Below are positions 22,744-34,843 of a DNA stretch of 64,000 nt, one piece after another. Below the pieces are notes generated by a model. That model saw only the letters and a list, made by a program, of their open reading frames with translations. It made no database searches and had not been told where the DNA came from. The position numbers and the translations under genes were made by a program. Position 1 is the first letter of the stretch; every line of letters starts with the position of its first letter. The stretch lies in NCBI GenBank assembly GCA_033977485.1, contig CM066983.1, positions 61,933,010 through 61,997,009 on the forward strand, read 5' to 3'. The stretch comes from Hydrangea macrophylla (lineage: Eukaryota > Streptophyta > Magnoliopsida > Cornales > Hydrangeaceae).

Positions 22744-24893
22744 AAGGTGAACACTATACAATATTCAAAAGTAATTTCTAACAAGAACAATATTGATGTT
22801 AAGTCGACGGAAAGAAGTTTAATAAGTAAAACTTAACAAATCCGGCTAGGATTGATAGCTCAAAGGGAGGTTATACTATATGAGTATAAACTTGAAGATA
22901 AAGATAAAAGAGAAGTTCTTTACATCATATATAAAGTTTTGAATATGTACACAACACAACAACACAGCTATCATGTGCCGGTCCCAAAAGAAGGTGAGTT
23001 TAGCTATTACAGATTTTATATACAATGTTCATATGAATTAGTACATGCAATTCTATTGATCTAGTCCTAATCTCCGGTAATAGATCATATAAATTATATG
23101 TCGCCCTATCCAACCATGGGCTAGCTCTCAAAACAAAGCCCTCCAACAAGAGGCTTCAAAAATGGATACTTTTGATCCTGCTCCTTACACGGGCTTGGGG
23201 TCTTTCCCCTTGTCAACAATACCTACAAAATGATTTGGAATCATAGTCCCTTAGCGCGACGGCTAATTAGATAATGTATGTAAAGACATAGAGTAATTTC
23301 TATGATTAAGAATGAAATGCGATGCTATGAGGTTGCCACCGTGGCAATGCAAATGTAAGGCTTCTTAGCCATGCATGTAATCGTTCACTCCCTTCGTTAC
23401 CGAACTGCGAGCCACCCCCAACTGGGAATGTAGCATACTAACCTTCCGATAGCTAGTCGACTATAAGTTAGCGTTTGGCACGTTCTTAGGTACGTCCGCC
23501 CTGTCTCACATCACAACCCGCATCCGGATTTCCATGTCATCTCATTTCATGCCCTTCCTCGTAAGGGATCTTTTCAACGCATATCATGTGTATGCAATGT
23601 CTTTACCGAAATGGCACCCGATGAAATGAATTCCTTTGATTCACTCAACCAATGTCAAATACTTATGCAGTGTCATGTCCACTAATCATTGTGTAATGTC
23701 TTAGGCATTATTGTCAAGAAATTAAAGAAACAATAATGAAATTCGTGTTATGAGCTCAAGTTTAACATTAGCACATTATGTTCTAAAACAGTACTAAGCT
23801 AGAATTAAGCACACTTTGCATACATTGAATCACAATTGATGTAGTTTAGATAGTAAATCATGATCTCTACACAACCAATCTCAATAACCAAAGCTAGCAT
23901 TTCCAACATGAATTTCAACTAGCAAGTAGACAAGTAGGCATATTGATATTAACTTAAGCATGTAAACCACATAGTTCCATTTCTAAGGTAAGAAATTTGA
24001 GAGAACTAGATTAGGGAAAGTTCATCTAATTCAAGGGTTTTACCCAATAAAGCAAGCTTTGCAATTCACACGTAGAAGGAGGAAATTAAATGCATCAATG
24101 GACACGTAATCATGTAATTTCATAAAATCTAGGAACTAAGTTAATGAAATACCATATAACCCTAGAAATTTACCCAAACAATCCAATACACATTATCATA
24201 CTTAGAAAATAGGAATTAAAATGTATCAATACATAGAAAATCTACCTTGCTTGGAGTAGGAAAGGGCAAGAGAATTAGAATCGAAGGGAGAAATAATAGG
24301 AGACCCAAGTTGTATAGTTCCAAGAAAAACCATGGCAAGATCCCTTTCTTTGCCCTAGCTCAAACCTTGTGTTAGAGATCACCCAACTAAGAAATAAGAG
24401 CACCAATATGTAGCCCTAGATGAGGTGATGATTTTTGCTTCTAATAGCTTTGTCTCAAAAATGAATTTTTTGCAACCCAAATAGGAGCTTGAAATCATTG
24501 TAACAATGGGGGTTTCTTGTTCTTGCAAAATAGAGAGATAAAGAGAGATATAGAGAGAGAAGAAGCAAAAGAAAATGAAAGAGAGGGAGGGAGATCCGAC
24601 TGATAAGAGGGAAGGGGAGAGAGGAAAGAGAAAAAGAGTTGTGTGGTGTAGGTTAGTCCAAAAGTCAAAGTGGGTGGGTGTGTTTGGTTGGGTATTGCAC
24701 TCACACACTCATACACTAACATATACCTATAATCCTATACATGTACTACTTAATTTAAAAGTGTAATACAAGCAACCAAAGTGTTATCACAATAATACCA
24801 ATGTAAGGATTTAAATGTGAAAAATCCTAAAGTGGGTCCCATGATAGGACAAAATTCCAAATTTACCCTCAAATAATATTACAGAACATTACA
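22744..24893 (-). repeat. Probable LTR fragment of a chromovirus-like Gypsy element
   Basis: On the minus strand a purine tract (TTTTAAGGGGGGAAGAA) is followed at 24893 by TGTAATG..., the usual junction of PPT and 3' LTR in Tekay/Del-type chromoviruses, preceded by the GGGACAAAATT string common there. The sequence downstream (toward 22744) contains AATTAGCCGTCGCGCTAAGGGACTA (rc of about 23250-23275), which I associate with such LTRs. The LTR's other end and second copy are not identified; element A may have inserted into it. No gene is seen; a (CT)n-rich stretch lies at 24530-24620. Confidence 0.5.
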
Positions 24894-24912
24894 TTCTTCC
24901 CCCCTTAAAAGA
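24894..24912 (-). other. Polypurine tract of the chromovirus-like element
   Basis: Minus-strand TCTTTTAAGGGGGGAAGAA, ending at the putative LTR start TGTAATG. It is one of the most diagnostic short strings of this element type. Confidence 0.65.
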
Positions 24913-27287
24913 ATTTTGTCCCAGAATTCAGAACGTGAATGAAAGGAACCCAATCAAGGAATTGTCCACGACCACACCGAACGCCATAGTGTTACAAAAT
25001 AACGAGAACTCTAACACAACGTTAGAAAATGAAACATCTCACACATCAATTACAGGAAGGAAATGAAAGCTCAATAAAATAGTCAGTAAGCACACTAAGG
25101 GTGCTGAGGAACAAGCACAAGGGACATACGAGGTTCAACATTTAAAGGATGGAGTCAACTCCAGGGATCGATAATAATAATGGACATGAACCTCCAAACC
25201 ATTGGATCAACCAAAACATAATTGAATGAAAACAAAGTACAATCAGATGTCTCAAATTCATCGAATCAAAACAAAAGTGATCCCTTCAAAAGGAACACGT
25301 GATAACAAGAACACAACGGACTGTTGTATACTCAGAATTTGTCTCAAAAAATGAATAAGCAACAAGTATACAAAGGATATGTACACCAACAAAAGATATG
25401 ATCTAATCATCAACCGAAAATCCAATCTAAAGAATAGAGGGTAGCCTGTAGAATGGAAATAACATTCTACATCCATCCCTCATGGTGAAAACATTCTCAA
25501 GACCCAAGGAATAAATGGGATAAGCTTTAATCGATACATAAAAGAATCGAAGGAAGATATTACACAAGCATGAATATCACACAGAGGTCAAATTACAATT
25601 TGATACAAGATTCTTAAAGCAGATCAATGATAGACTACCAAAGAATCGTCATACGAAGCAAAAGTATGATGTTTCAAAACACGAGTTCCAAAATGAACCA
25701 AATAACTGGGTCAAATCCCAAGGAATGATCCAACCACTCAAGAATGAAACCAAGAAAAACTTCACACAGCAAATGATCTACTCGGTACTAAAGATCGTAA
25801 TGACTTAAAGTTACGTCTTAACCACATGGAAGGTACGATTCACAAAGACTTACTCGTAATACCTCGCATCTTACAAGAAGATGATGATCAATATAGACAC
25901 AAAAAGTCTACAACAATGGCAACGGGAAGTCGATAGAAGAAATGATTTTCACCTCCCAAAATATAAACGTCGCTATAGTTAATTATAACTATTTCTCAAA
26001 ACAATACTGCAAAAGAAATGCCACTACTAAAAGTCAAAGGATTTCACAAGAAAAAGTGTCTCAGAGGACACAATGATGCCAATAACAAGACAACAATAAA
26101 TTAAACAGGTGAACGATTGGATATAACCCAACATGTTCACCCACCTTCGTTGTCGCACGCGACAACTACAATATATCAAAGAATTATGCCTTGACCAAAA
26201 CAAGAAAATATAGGGTCATATTGATATCAACCTCCCGAACCTTCAACTATTGAAAGTTCGATTCTCATCAAAATGAACTAGAAGTTCCCGAACTGGATGA
26301 CCTTGAAGTGTTACTCAAAAGATGGAAGCAAACTAGGCAACACACCTAAAATAGGAGTTATAACAAACTCACGTCACAAACAGACCACAAATAATGAAAG
26401 TGTTTAAGGAAACACGGACGAAGTTTCTCAACAGAATGAAGATAACTCTACAGAAGTTGTCACACTAACCGAACGTGATCTCTAAACAAACAATCACCAA
26501 GAATCCTCCTCTGCTCAAAGCAAGGATGAAATTGAAGGGTCGCAACAATCTCGAACAAAGCACAATCACAATGATTTCAAGATAGGGTGAGGAAAACAAA
26601 TTCATTGATCACAGTAAACAAGGAATGCACTAAGTGCATGAATAAAACTTGTCAACAATGACATCAATAGCAATATATCAAGATGATATGAAAGTAAGAA
26701 CTAGGGGTCCAAATAGAAAGCCCGTAACCCAAACATAATCGACCCAGGAGGTCTAATATCACAAGCATAGAATCTCACATGATCCAATCCTAAACACAAA
26801 GTAATCAAAATTATTAACAAGAGAACATGCCCTAGGCATATTCCGAACACTAATACAAAAATAAGGTGGATGGCGTCAAACAGATGCTCTCATTCAAATA
26901 ACAGAGTGAGAGATAAATCAACAAAATCAAATAATGAAACTAAATACAATCTAATGGATGACTCATAGAATCAACTAAAAATCCCCCCTTACGGATCAAT
27001 CGTAAGATCAAAGAAATAACAACGGTTCACATCGATAGACCAACAAAATTAGGCAATATCAATAGGCGATTGCCAGAAAGTCTAAATAACATGGAAATTA
27101 CAACAACGCCCCTTAACAAGGACAAGATAAGGTCGAGTTCAACACGGAACAGAATTGGAGAACTCAATCAACTATGAGGAAAATAATCCTTACAGTCACA
27201 ACAAAAGATACGTCTAATGCAGATTTACATGAAAATCTTACACAATCCAAAAATAAGGTACTATACGAACTGACACGACTACATAGT
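24913..27287. other. Non-coding stretch, probably internal region of the chromovirus-like element
   Basis: About 2.4 kb of AT-rich sequence without an ORF above 72 codons. I see no RT, integrase or chromodomain motifs on either strand. If the PPT at 24894 is real, this is the 3' untranslated or pol-deleted interior of that element. A small inverted repeat (ATAGTTA ATTA TAACTAT) is near 25974-25991. Element X begins at its right edge. Confidence 0.45.
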
Positions 27288-27902
27288 TGTGTGCTCTTGT
27301 GCAACACCCAAGTGTAGGTGATCGTGCAAGTAATACTAGATAAGTTCAGGTCGATCCCACAAGGAAGGAGTTAAACTAATTACTTAGGTTGTTCTCAAAC
27401 AGGATAATAGAATTCAATATTTTTAAAGATGTAGAACATAAAGTTCCACAGTTTATCAACTACTCAACTGAAGCAATTAAACTAGAGTAACTAATTACTA
27501 ACTAATTAACTAAAGCAGTGATTTGAAAAATGTTTTTTTATCTTAATTAAAAAGGAATGTTGGGATTACACGAATCCACTGCAACCTAGCCATCTACCAT
27601 GCAATTACATTGAAGCTCAATGGAGCACACTCTCTACAGTATCCCGTATTTCTCTTAAGATAAAGTGTCCATAGTCCTTTCATGACCGGGGCTATATCAT
27701 CACATTTACGTTTGAAATACACAAAGGCGGTTTAAATCAATAGTTTAGACTCTCACCTACAATGGTATTAGCATTGAGGGTGATTTGCAAAATATATTGA
27801 AGAAAAATGCCTCAAGGCTTTAGGTTTAAAGACTGTTTTGACAAACTGGGCATGTTGGGACAATTTGATGACAATCCAGTAAAACAGAAAGTCTAGGAAT
27901 AC

Positions 27903-28051
27903 TATATAGAATGTCCTCAAGAATCAGAGAGTTTGATCGATCGACGCGCTTTCGATCGATCAAATATCTTCATTTCTCGATCGATCAAAATTACTTCGAT
28001 CGCTCGACAATGTCTCTGGTCTGATCGATCGAACTACTTCGATCGATCGAA
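27903..28051 (-). promoter_or_regulatory. X LTR: first TCGATCGATCGA array with TATATA
   Basis: About six copies or near copies of TCGATCGATCGA lie at 27935-28051 (e.g. 27935, 27952, 27979, 27997, 28021, 28039). On the minus strand a CTATATAG string (TATATA 27903-27908) lies about 27 bp downstream. The palindromes keep many CpG sites in otherwise CpG-poor DNA. Confidence 0.6.
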
Positions 28052-28471
28052 CACAGAAATTAATCTGCTGCATGGCAGCGGCCTGAGATCACGGTTTCAT
28101 CGTGGTCTCCCAACCCGGGGACTACTCAGACATAGTCTGGAGTGTCACAGATTTATTTTTAATGTAAATATTCATTAAGGTTGTGTTTGGTTGAGATTTA
28201 AACATACAATCAATGGAAAACAATAGTGTAACCACTACCAACAAGTAAAACTACAATCTACTCAGATGTAAACTATGTAAACTACTAAAAGAATGCAAAC
28301 AAACTGATATAAGAAAACCTGGAATGGACAAGCTGTTACTAAACTTTAAACTTCAACCAAAATTAATATCCAATCACCCAACCTACAAAAAAAACAAAGT
28401 AGAACACTCTCTCTCTATGTAAAAACTGATAAAAGTAAAGTGGGCATCCTCATGGACGTACACAATACCAG

Positions 28472-28672
28472 TTTATATAGAAACAACCTAATGCTAGGGT
28501 TAAACATCCCTTCTGCTGCGTGTGCATATAATCCGATAAAAGCCATGTTCGATCGATCGAACAATTCTCGATCGATTGAACCTCTGGAACTTCGATCGCT
28601 TGAGCTTCTCTCGATCGATCGAAACGTCGATCGATCGAACGGTCTTCAATCGATCGAACTCTGCATTTCAAC
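28472..28672 (-). promoter_or_regulatory. X LTR: second TCGATCGATCGA array with TATATAAA
   Basis: Six palindromes or near palindromes lie at 28548-28672 (e.g. TTCGATCGATCGAAC near 28548 and TCGATCGATCGAAA near 28611). On the minus strand TATATAAA (28472-28479) follows about 70 bp downstream. This is the best TATA box of the LTR and probably the main promoter. Confidence 0.7.
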
Positions 28673-28894
28673 TTTTGATTGTCTTCATTAGAATTCAGCA
28701 TTTCCTTTTATCGTTATCTTTTAATTCTTCACACAGCAACTGTTAATCTGCACAAATTACAGCTAAAATAAACAACTTATCATAGTTTAATCAATATGTG
28801 CATAAACTAGCATTATAATTCAAATTGCAGATAAATGGAAGAATTGTAAACTAAATCAATACATTTTCTTCTTTTAGCGCGGTTGTATTTTACA

Positions 28895-28907
28895 AATACC
28901 CCCGCTT
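28895..28907 (-). other. Polypurine tract of element X
   Basis: Minus-strand AAGCGGGGGTATT next to the inferred LTR start, preceded by the GCTAGGGACTAGCGAC string that commonly precedes the PPT in this kind of element. It supports the orientation of X. Confidence 0.6.
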
Positions 28908-31105
28908 GTCACAACCCCTAACCAGCGAGTCGCTAGTCCCTAGCAACAGAGCGAAAATAAAAACAAGCTACACTATAACTATAATGACTAATAACATAAA
29001 TTAAACTAGACTAAAACAAGAAAGAAACTACCTAACTCACTTTCGCAGGAATCGCGGTTACATTTAGCTAATGCAACAAGCCGTTAAACCCCTAGGTTTC
29101 CCCTAGTGGACGAGTGTTGTCTCGTGAGGGTTTGCAGTGAATATACCCACAAAATTCTCTGATTAAGCTCAAAAAGATATAGAATAACTTGTAAACAATA
29201 TCTATTATTCAACTGTTAACTTAGCTCCACAATTCATATCATCCTCATTCAATCCATGAAAGAATTTTACATGTTCCTCGTGTCACCAAGATAAAAATAA
29301 CATAAGCGTCACATCCATGTATCCATGTGTGTGTGAAATTAGCAGCTATACATCGAACTTTATTTAAAGTTGTTTAAACTATCATACTCTCAGAACTTGT
29401 AGTTTCAACTCAATTCTCACATAGTTATTTCACTCAGAAATGAACATCTCACAGAAACTTGGTGAATGATAATCGCACATGGTATGAAAGCTTTGATAGG
29501 AATGAATTTTCGGATACTAATGCTTTCATACTTAACTCTATAAAAGACGAACATTTTAGAGTGTATAGTCTCATGAAAGGAATACTACTTACTAGAAGAG
29601 CAAAATACCGTGGAAAACTCAACTTACACTTTCATGTTTAAACTAAGTTATAGAGAATCATTAAGGCTTTTACTTTTCGGTTTTTTTTTTTTATTTAGTG
29701 GGATAGAAATGAAAGGGTAAGAACTTTCACATCTTTTATCATGTGACTGTATTTAGTAATTTCTTTACTTTCTTCCAACCATCCTCTCCATACATATCAT
29801 CATTCATTTCATATATATATATATTTCTTTTTTTTTCTTTTTTCTTATTTTTATAACTTCTTCTCCTTTCCTCATTTCATTTTTTTTAGAACGCATATAT
29901 ATGCAGTCCTTCTCACCACTATTCCCTCCTTATACTTCAACAATTTAATTACATTGGGTGTGCAATGGGGTTTATTTAGGTCAAGGTATAAAGTCAGGAA
30001 TTTTGAATTTCATAATGGATTTGACAGTATTTACTAGGTGTGGGGTTAAGAACAACATATATTCAGAGATGTCGATATAGGTAAATGGAGAAGGTAAAGA
30101 ACAAATGCGATGGCTTAAATCATTTTCTCAACTTCTTAATTTTAACACTTAAATGTTCATTGAGTATTATTGGTAAATCCTGAACGTTCTCCACTACTAA
30201 GCAGCCAAAATGAAGAAATAGAGACTAGCCCACGAATTTAATCGGCATATTCAAGAAAAACAATTTGAGTTTTAATGTGATAATTCCCTCAGAATTGAAG
30301 ATTGGTTTCAAAAGCTCACTAAGGGTAACTAGTTTTCACTACTTCATTCTTTAAAGCACAAAAGTCGTATTAACTCTTATTTAAAGTTTTCTGCGTAGCT
30401 ATAAATATGTGCAAATAATTTGGATACAAGAATGGTCAGCATATGCATTCATCCTAGAGAACTAGAAAAATGCGTGAACTTAATTCATAAAAGGATGAGA
30501 ATAAAATGGTTGTGTCATTGCTTGACAACAGCTAAATAGAAGTGAAAATTCAAAAATATTCTACCAATTTAATTCAAAGACTTGGTTAATAGTTTGAAAA
30601 TTTTGAAATTTCGTATTTTAAATTTACTTTGAAATTTGAAATTTTAATAATAATGGAGATAATGGAGATTGTATGATGTTTGCCAATAGATAGAGTGGTC
30701 CAGATTGCTACATAAAATATGCACAGGTGATTATCTATCTATCTCCCACCCCCAACCGAAAATTGCAATGACCTCAGCAAGTGAATTTCAAAATAGATAG
30801 AGAGATAGCACCTGAAATAGCATCATAAGAATTGTAACAGTAACAACCTGTACAGAAAGCATACATACTCCAAGCAGCCAAGATAAAAAAGATAGGAAAT
30901 ATATTACAGCAGATCCAAACATAAAATAGCACAAATCACTGGAACTATAGGAAAGTGAATGAACAGAACAGTGATAATCATATACATGCCATACAAACCA
31001 AAAATCCAAACTATCCAAACCAACCAACAACATAGACAATAACACAACAGAGTCCAAAAATGTCCAACAAATAACCCAGAACATACCAAACCAACCACCA
31101 ACAGA
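28908..31105 (-). other. Element X 3' UTR, non-coding
   Basis: About 2.2 kb without a supportable ORF on either strand. It contains T-rich and AT microsatellites (29678-29692; (AT)n at about 29811-29824). The ORFs longer than 60 codons here lack recognisable motifs and biased composition. Confidence 0.6.
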
Positions 31106-32647
31106 CTACCCATCATCGGGAACATCAGATAAAATGTCAATTAATAGATCAGGAGCATCCATAACCCCACCCTCGACCCCCGTAGTAACGGTAGCCGGAT
31201 CGCTCACCAACGTGGCAACTGGAGTAAAAACTGATGTGTCGGCCACGACAGGAGGAGGTGGAAGTGGAAACTCCGAAGCAGATGGTACTGCTGACGATGA
31301 TAGGTTAGTAGGTGGTACAGAAGATGTCAATGGAGCGAAAAGAACAACCGGAGGATCGAAGGATGAAGGAGAGCATAAGAAGATAGGCCAGTGGTGGGTG
31401 ATGGAGCAACAGATGTAGTAGGTGGGACGGTGAAAGTGTCAGGAGCTGCTGTAGGTGGATCGCTGGGTACAGTAGGTGCAGCTGTATGAGCTGCCTGGTC
31501 AACTCCGATCTGTATCAAGATTGCCTCCAGCAAAGTAGTCATCACATCCACCTTACCCTCAAGTCGATTCCTGGCCTTTCGCTCCTCCAATAACAACTCT
31601 TGAATAATCGGGAGAAGCGTAGAAGAAGACTCACCCTGGGTACGAGCCTGAGACCTCTGTCTCAACTCAAATCTCACCACCTCCTCAACAGGGTCTAACT
31701 CCTCCTCCGAGTCATGCTCCTTAGCCTCTGTGGGCATCCCAGAAACGGCTCCCTCAGTATCTGTCCCGCCTCCTCGTCTCCTCTTCTCGCCCACCTTCGC
31801 CTTGCCTTTTCCTTTTCGCTTCCTCTTCTGCGCATCGGACCTGCGGAAGCAGTCTCGCCAAAAAGGCTGCGAGACTGGGCAGTCACATCACCTGCCAATG
31901 GAATGATACCCGCATGCTCAATCACCCTATGAATAGCCCAGGCACCCTTCAGGTGCTTCTTGGCCTGAATATAGCGTGTAGGGTGTCGCATGAAATCGAT
32001 GTAGAGGCGGGGCAAACAGACTGGCTACCATGTCCTAATCGCATATAATACCCAGGCATACCACGGTGCAATCTTCTCCCTGTAGGATGTAACCAATAAG
32101 CAATTGCTCAAGGCGAGGTGGAGCATATGGTAATTGTCTGTGAGGTGGAGGTCGAGAATGAGGGCCTCGCCATCCCATACTGGAAGAGCACCCCCGGTAA
32201 TCTCTCGGATAATAATGGTCGGTGATAGCTGAGGTGTGTCAGGACGATGGGGACATACACAATCAGGTACCTCTGGTACCCCAAGAGCAGCAACAACGGT
32301 AGTCGGACTGAAAATGATCTCTTGTCCGCGAAAGAATGAGCGAAGGGTGAACGGAGCAACCGGATCCCGGATCATCATCGCACACGCCTCCCATATCCAA
32401 GATAGATTTACATGCTTAGGCTGGGAGAATAATGTGTACCACTGGGCATGGCTCGTATCCATGCAAGATACCATGGAGTAGCCAGCCAGGCAGTCTCAAG
32501 GGGTCGCTCGATCATGACATTCCGCGACTGGAATTAACGGGTGAACCAAACACAGTCTTCCTCGTTTCTAAACCCGTGATCTGGAACTAGGTCGGGTATA
32601 GCGAGGTCGAACGGCTTGGATTTGTGGTAGCCAGTGATCGGATTCAT
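31106..32647 (-). pseudogene. Element X accessory gene, putative plant transposon protein domain, broken
   Basis: Begins at MNPITGYHKSK (32647), directly after a splice-acceptor-like TTCCATTTCAG, which suggests an upstream intron. The conserved part (32474-31695) has FFRGQEIIFSPTTVV, then CLPRLYIDFM, then AWAIHRVIEH. These align in order with FFRGIKIHLNPESV, YLFCRHI and FALTTVFRHF of the element B accessory ORF, so the two look homologous. Lesions are a TAA near 32535, a frameshift near 32480, an in-frame TAG at about 32022-32024 (Trp context) and a frameshift near 31380. The C-terminal part is rich in Pro, Thr and Val and ends acidic (DILSDVPDDG) at 31106. Function unknown. Confidence 0.65.
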
Positions 32648-32721
32648 GATAAAACCCTGAAATGGAAGAAGCACAAGATAACATTAAAACATGGAAAATA
32701 AGAAAGATAAATAAACTGCCA

Positions 32722-32847
32722 CACTTCGATCGATCGAAGTCTGTTCGATCGATTGAGAATATTACAGGTTAGATCGCTTGAGAATGTTCGATCGATCGAA
32801 CTGATGCTAGGTTCAATCGCTCAAAACTAGTTTGATCGATCGAGCAC
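32722..32847 (-). repeat. TCGATCGATCGA array just upstream of the X accessory ATG
   Basis: About six copies or near copies lie between 32726 and 32847, about 80 bp upstream of the ATG at 32647. The only TATA-like string between is weak (TTTATTTATC, minus, near 32706-32715). The array may lie in an intron or leader of the accessory transcript. Confidence 0.6.
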
Positions 32848-33127
32848 AGTGAAATGGCAGTATCGACGATGGAGAACGGGAAAAACCTGAAAACAACAAA
32901 AATAATACAAAACATACGAAAAGGAGCTAACTAACCAATGGGAGGCAGCCTCATACAAAAATCAAAGGAAAAGGAAAATGAGGGGGTTCTCGGGGCCTCA
33001 CCTCGAGAGACGCGCTGAGAGGGGGATGACAGTGATGAGGGTGATGATCCGGAGGAACGGTTGCTTCTCAATTGGTGCGGTTGGAAGGGGGGTCCCAAAA
33101 ACTGGTGATATGTCCTCTGTGCTCAAT

Positions 33128-33330
33128 TGCTCGAGAGAGAGAGAGAGAGAAGAAACTGACGAAGTGTCTTGGCGACGCTTCGTTTAAATACAGGTCTCGA
33201 TCGCTCGAGATGTCTCGATCGATCGAACATTCGATCGATCGAACATTCGATCGATCGAGCCTTCCTCAATCGCTCGAGTGTTCGGTATTCTCGATCGATC
33301 GAAATACGTTCGATCGATCGAACAAAGAAA
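33128..33330 (-). promoter_or_regulatory. X accessory-gene promoter: palindrome array, TATA-like box, CT tract
   Basis: Seven copies or near copies of TCGATCGATCGA lie at 33198-33325. On the minus strand TATTTAAA (33183-33190) follows immediately, then a (CT)n tract (about 33132-33153). The same order (palindromes, TATA, CT tract, ORF) is seen in front of the element B accessory ORF. A GT donor-like string after the CT tract (CTCGAG then GTGAGG, near 33000) fits a spliced 5' leader. Confidence 0.6.
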
Positions 33331-33721
33331 TTCTACAATATCCTGATTTGAGAAATTAAACACCCCCAACTAACCAACACTGGTCTGGACATACAAGATA
33401 GTGATAAAACGGTGTATTAACCGAACATGTAAACCAAAAACATCGTCCTCAAGTAGATAATTGCAAATTCATATAAATAAATCCTTAAAAATGTCATCCA
33501 CTTATAATATTCATGCCCCCAACTTGGTCGTTAAAACCTTATTGAAAAAGAAAAAAACTATAATTTAACTGAAATTAATAACACTTCGTCCAAGAATACA
33601 CTCCAATTTATGAAAGAAGATATGAAATGCCATAAAAAAATTGGAGTGAAACACTATTCTTCAAGCAGAAAGATATCTTCCTCCACAGCTTCTTTCGCCG
33701 CCAGAACTTCAAATGTAGAGT

Positions 33722-34564
33722 CTAAACTTGATGATTCCCTTTCCCAGAACAGTTGGAAAGCAGTGAGGACATCATCAAGCAAGTCTGAACTCTATAAGGA
33801 ATTGATATCACATGCAAGAGGTGATCCGCATGGAGACAAGGATAAAGGAGTATGGTTGCGCAACGGATTTTCCTCTTGCGACGGAGTGCCTGGGTGTATG
33901 GTCCAAATCCATGAAAGAGTTGATGTGGAAGGTACAACGGTGGGAATGGTAGATTCATAGTGATATTCCTGACAAAGGGAAACAAAAATGAAAACGGAGA
34001 AAATATGTTAACAAGAGCAACAGAAAAACAAACACGAAGAGATAAATAAAGCAAAACGAAAAGAAAATGAAAGGAGTGTGACCCAAAGTTAACCTCCCTA
34101 TTGGCCAGATATCCCCAAGTGCACTAGATGGTAGAGGGCATTGAAGCCTGAACAACAACTAAAATGGACATAATTATAGGGAACCACTTGAAAGACCAAG
34201 AAATCATCAACATATGTGAAAACGACATTGTGGCGTTCGAGCACCACATCTTGTAAGTCCTCTTCTTCCCATGGCTCCCACATTGAGTCATTTTTCCATT
34301 GTTCTAATAGTGCATCATCCACTTCTCAAACAGCATACCCTTCAGGTTCTCCTTCCTCTCCAAAAAGGTCCATATGCTCAAAAGGGTTAATTTAGCGGAG
34401 GGTAGGATCATAAGCGATGTACCCATAGGTCAGGTCCACTACATCATCCGCCCCTGGTCCTTGATAAGGAAAAAAGTAGAATGCTATCTCGTCGGCAGTC
34501 CAAGGTGGGTTCTGATATTCTGAATCAGCCCATGACCCTATGGAATGAACACCGTCGTCTCGCA
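33722..34564 (-). pseudogene. Element X: unrecognised acidic ORF cluster, possibly spliced
   Basis: After a strong acceptor-like TTTCCCTTGCAG, an ORF starts at MRDDGVHSIG (34564) and runs in one frame to about 34102. It has two in-frame stops (TAA near 34394 and TGA near 34328) and acidic stretches such as WEPWEEEDLQD. A second segment (33958-33722, MNLPFPPLYLPHQ...) follows another acceptor-like CCCTTTGTCAG, so the two could be exons of one gene. I recognise no domain. Position between integrase and the accessory gene would suit an Athila env-like region, but I see no clear signal peptide or membrane anchor. Confidence 0.4.
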
Positions 34565-34708
34565 TTTTGATATCCTGCAAGGGAAAGACAGCACGGAATA
34601 GCAGATTAAGAATCGAAATCACATCCACAACGACAGAAAAAGATAAAACAAAATAAAATGCAGTAAAAGAAAGAGTACAACAACATCGGGAGAACGCACT
34701 TGGGCGTT

Positions 34709-34843
34709 TTAGTTTGAAGCATAGTCGGCCTCATCCAGTTGGATTTGCTCGACCTCGGGTCGGAAATCTTCTAAGAACAGTTTCAACCTTTGGCCATTGA
34801 CCTTGAAACTTCCGTCATTCTTAGGGTTAAATAGCTCAACTGC
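34709..34843 (-). pseudogene. Element X integrase C-terminus (Athila-like), truncated by element D
   Basis: The last 44 codons of a Gypsy pol: AVELFNPK, then FKVNGQRLKLFLED, then an acidic tail ending at TAA 34709-34711. The VNGQRLK stretch is the familiar end of Athila-type integrases. The 5' part is separated by the insertion of D at 34844. It fixes the orientation of X and shows that D is younger than X. Confidence 0.75.

Larger units (their letters stand above)
27288..28894 (-). repeat. 3' LTR of element X (about 1.6 kb)
   Basis: Minus-strand TGTAAAATAC (28894) directly follows the purine tract AAGCGGGGGTATT. The other end is at TGTGTGCTC (27288), giving TG...CA. The right terminal part (rc of GATCGTGCAAGTAATAC... 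GTCGATCCCACAAGG, about 27318-27365) resembles ends of common plant Gypsy LTRs. The second LTR is outside the window, so the ends are inferred. It contains two palindrome arrays. Confidence 0.55.
27288..34843 (-). mobile_element. Element X: 3' part of an Athila-like Gypsy retrotransposon
   Basis: Minus orientation. From right to left it has the integrase C-terminus (34709-34843), several broken accessory ORFs (31106-34564), a long non-coding stretch, a purine tract (28895-28907) and one LTR (27288-28894). Gag, RT and most of integrase lie on the far side of element D, which inserted into the integrase end, so they are outside the window. The integrase tail (FKVNGQRLK) and a long region after pol fit the Athila group. 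Its hallmark here is arrays of TCGATCGATCGA palindromes in the LTR and near the accessory gene. Confidence 0.65.

Noticed and set aside
24575..24766. ORFs in the GA/CT-rich stretch
   Set aside because: Composition is low-complexity (Lys/Arg/Glu or Ser/Leu only), as expected from simple repeats.
33610..33960. 116-codon plus-strand ORF in element X
   Set aside because: No motif is seen; the minus strand has an ORF after a splice-acceptor-like site in the orientation of the element.
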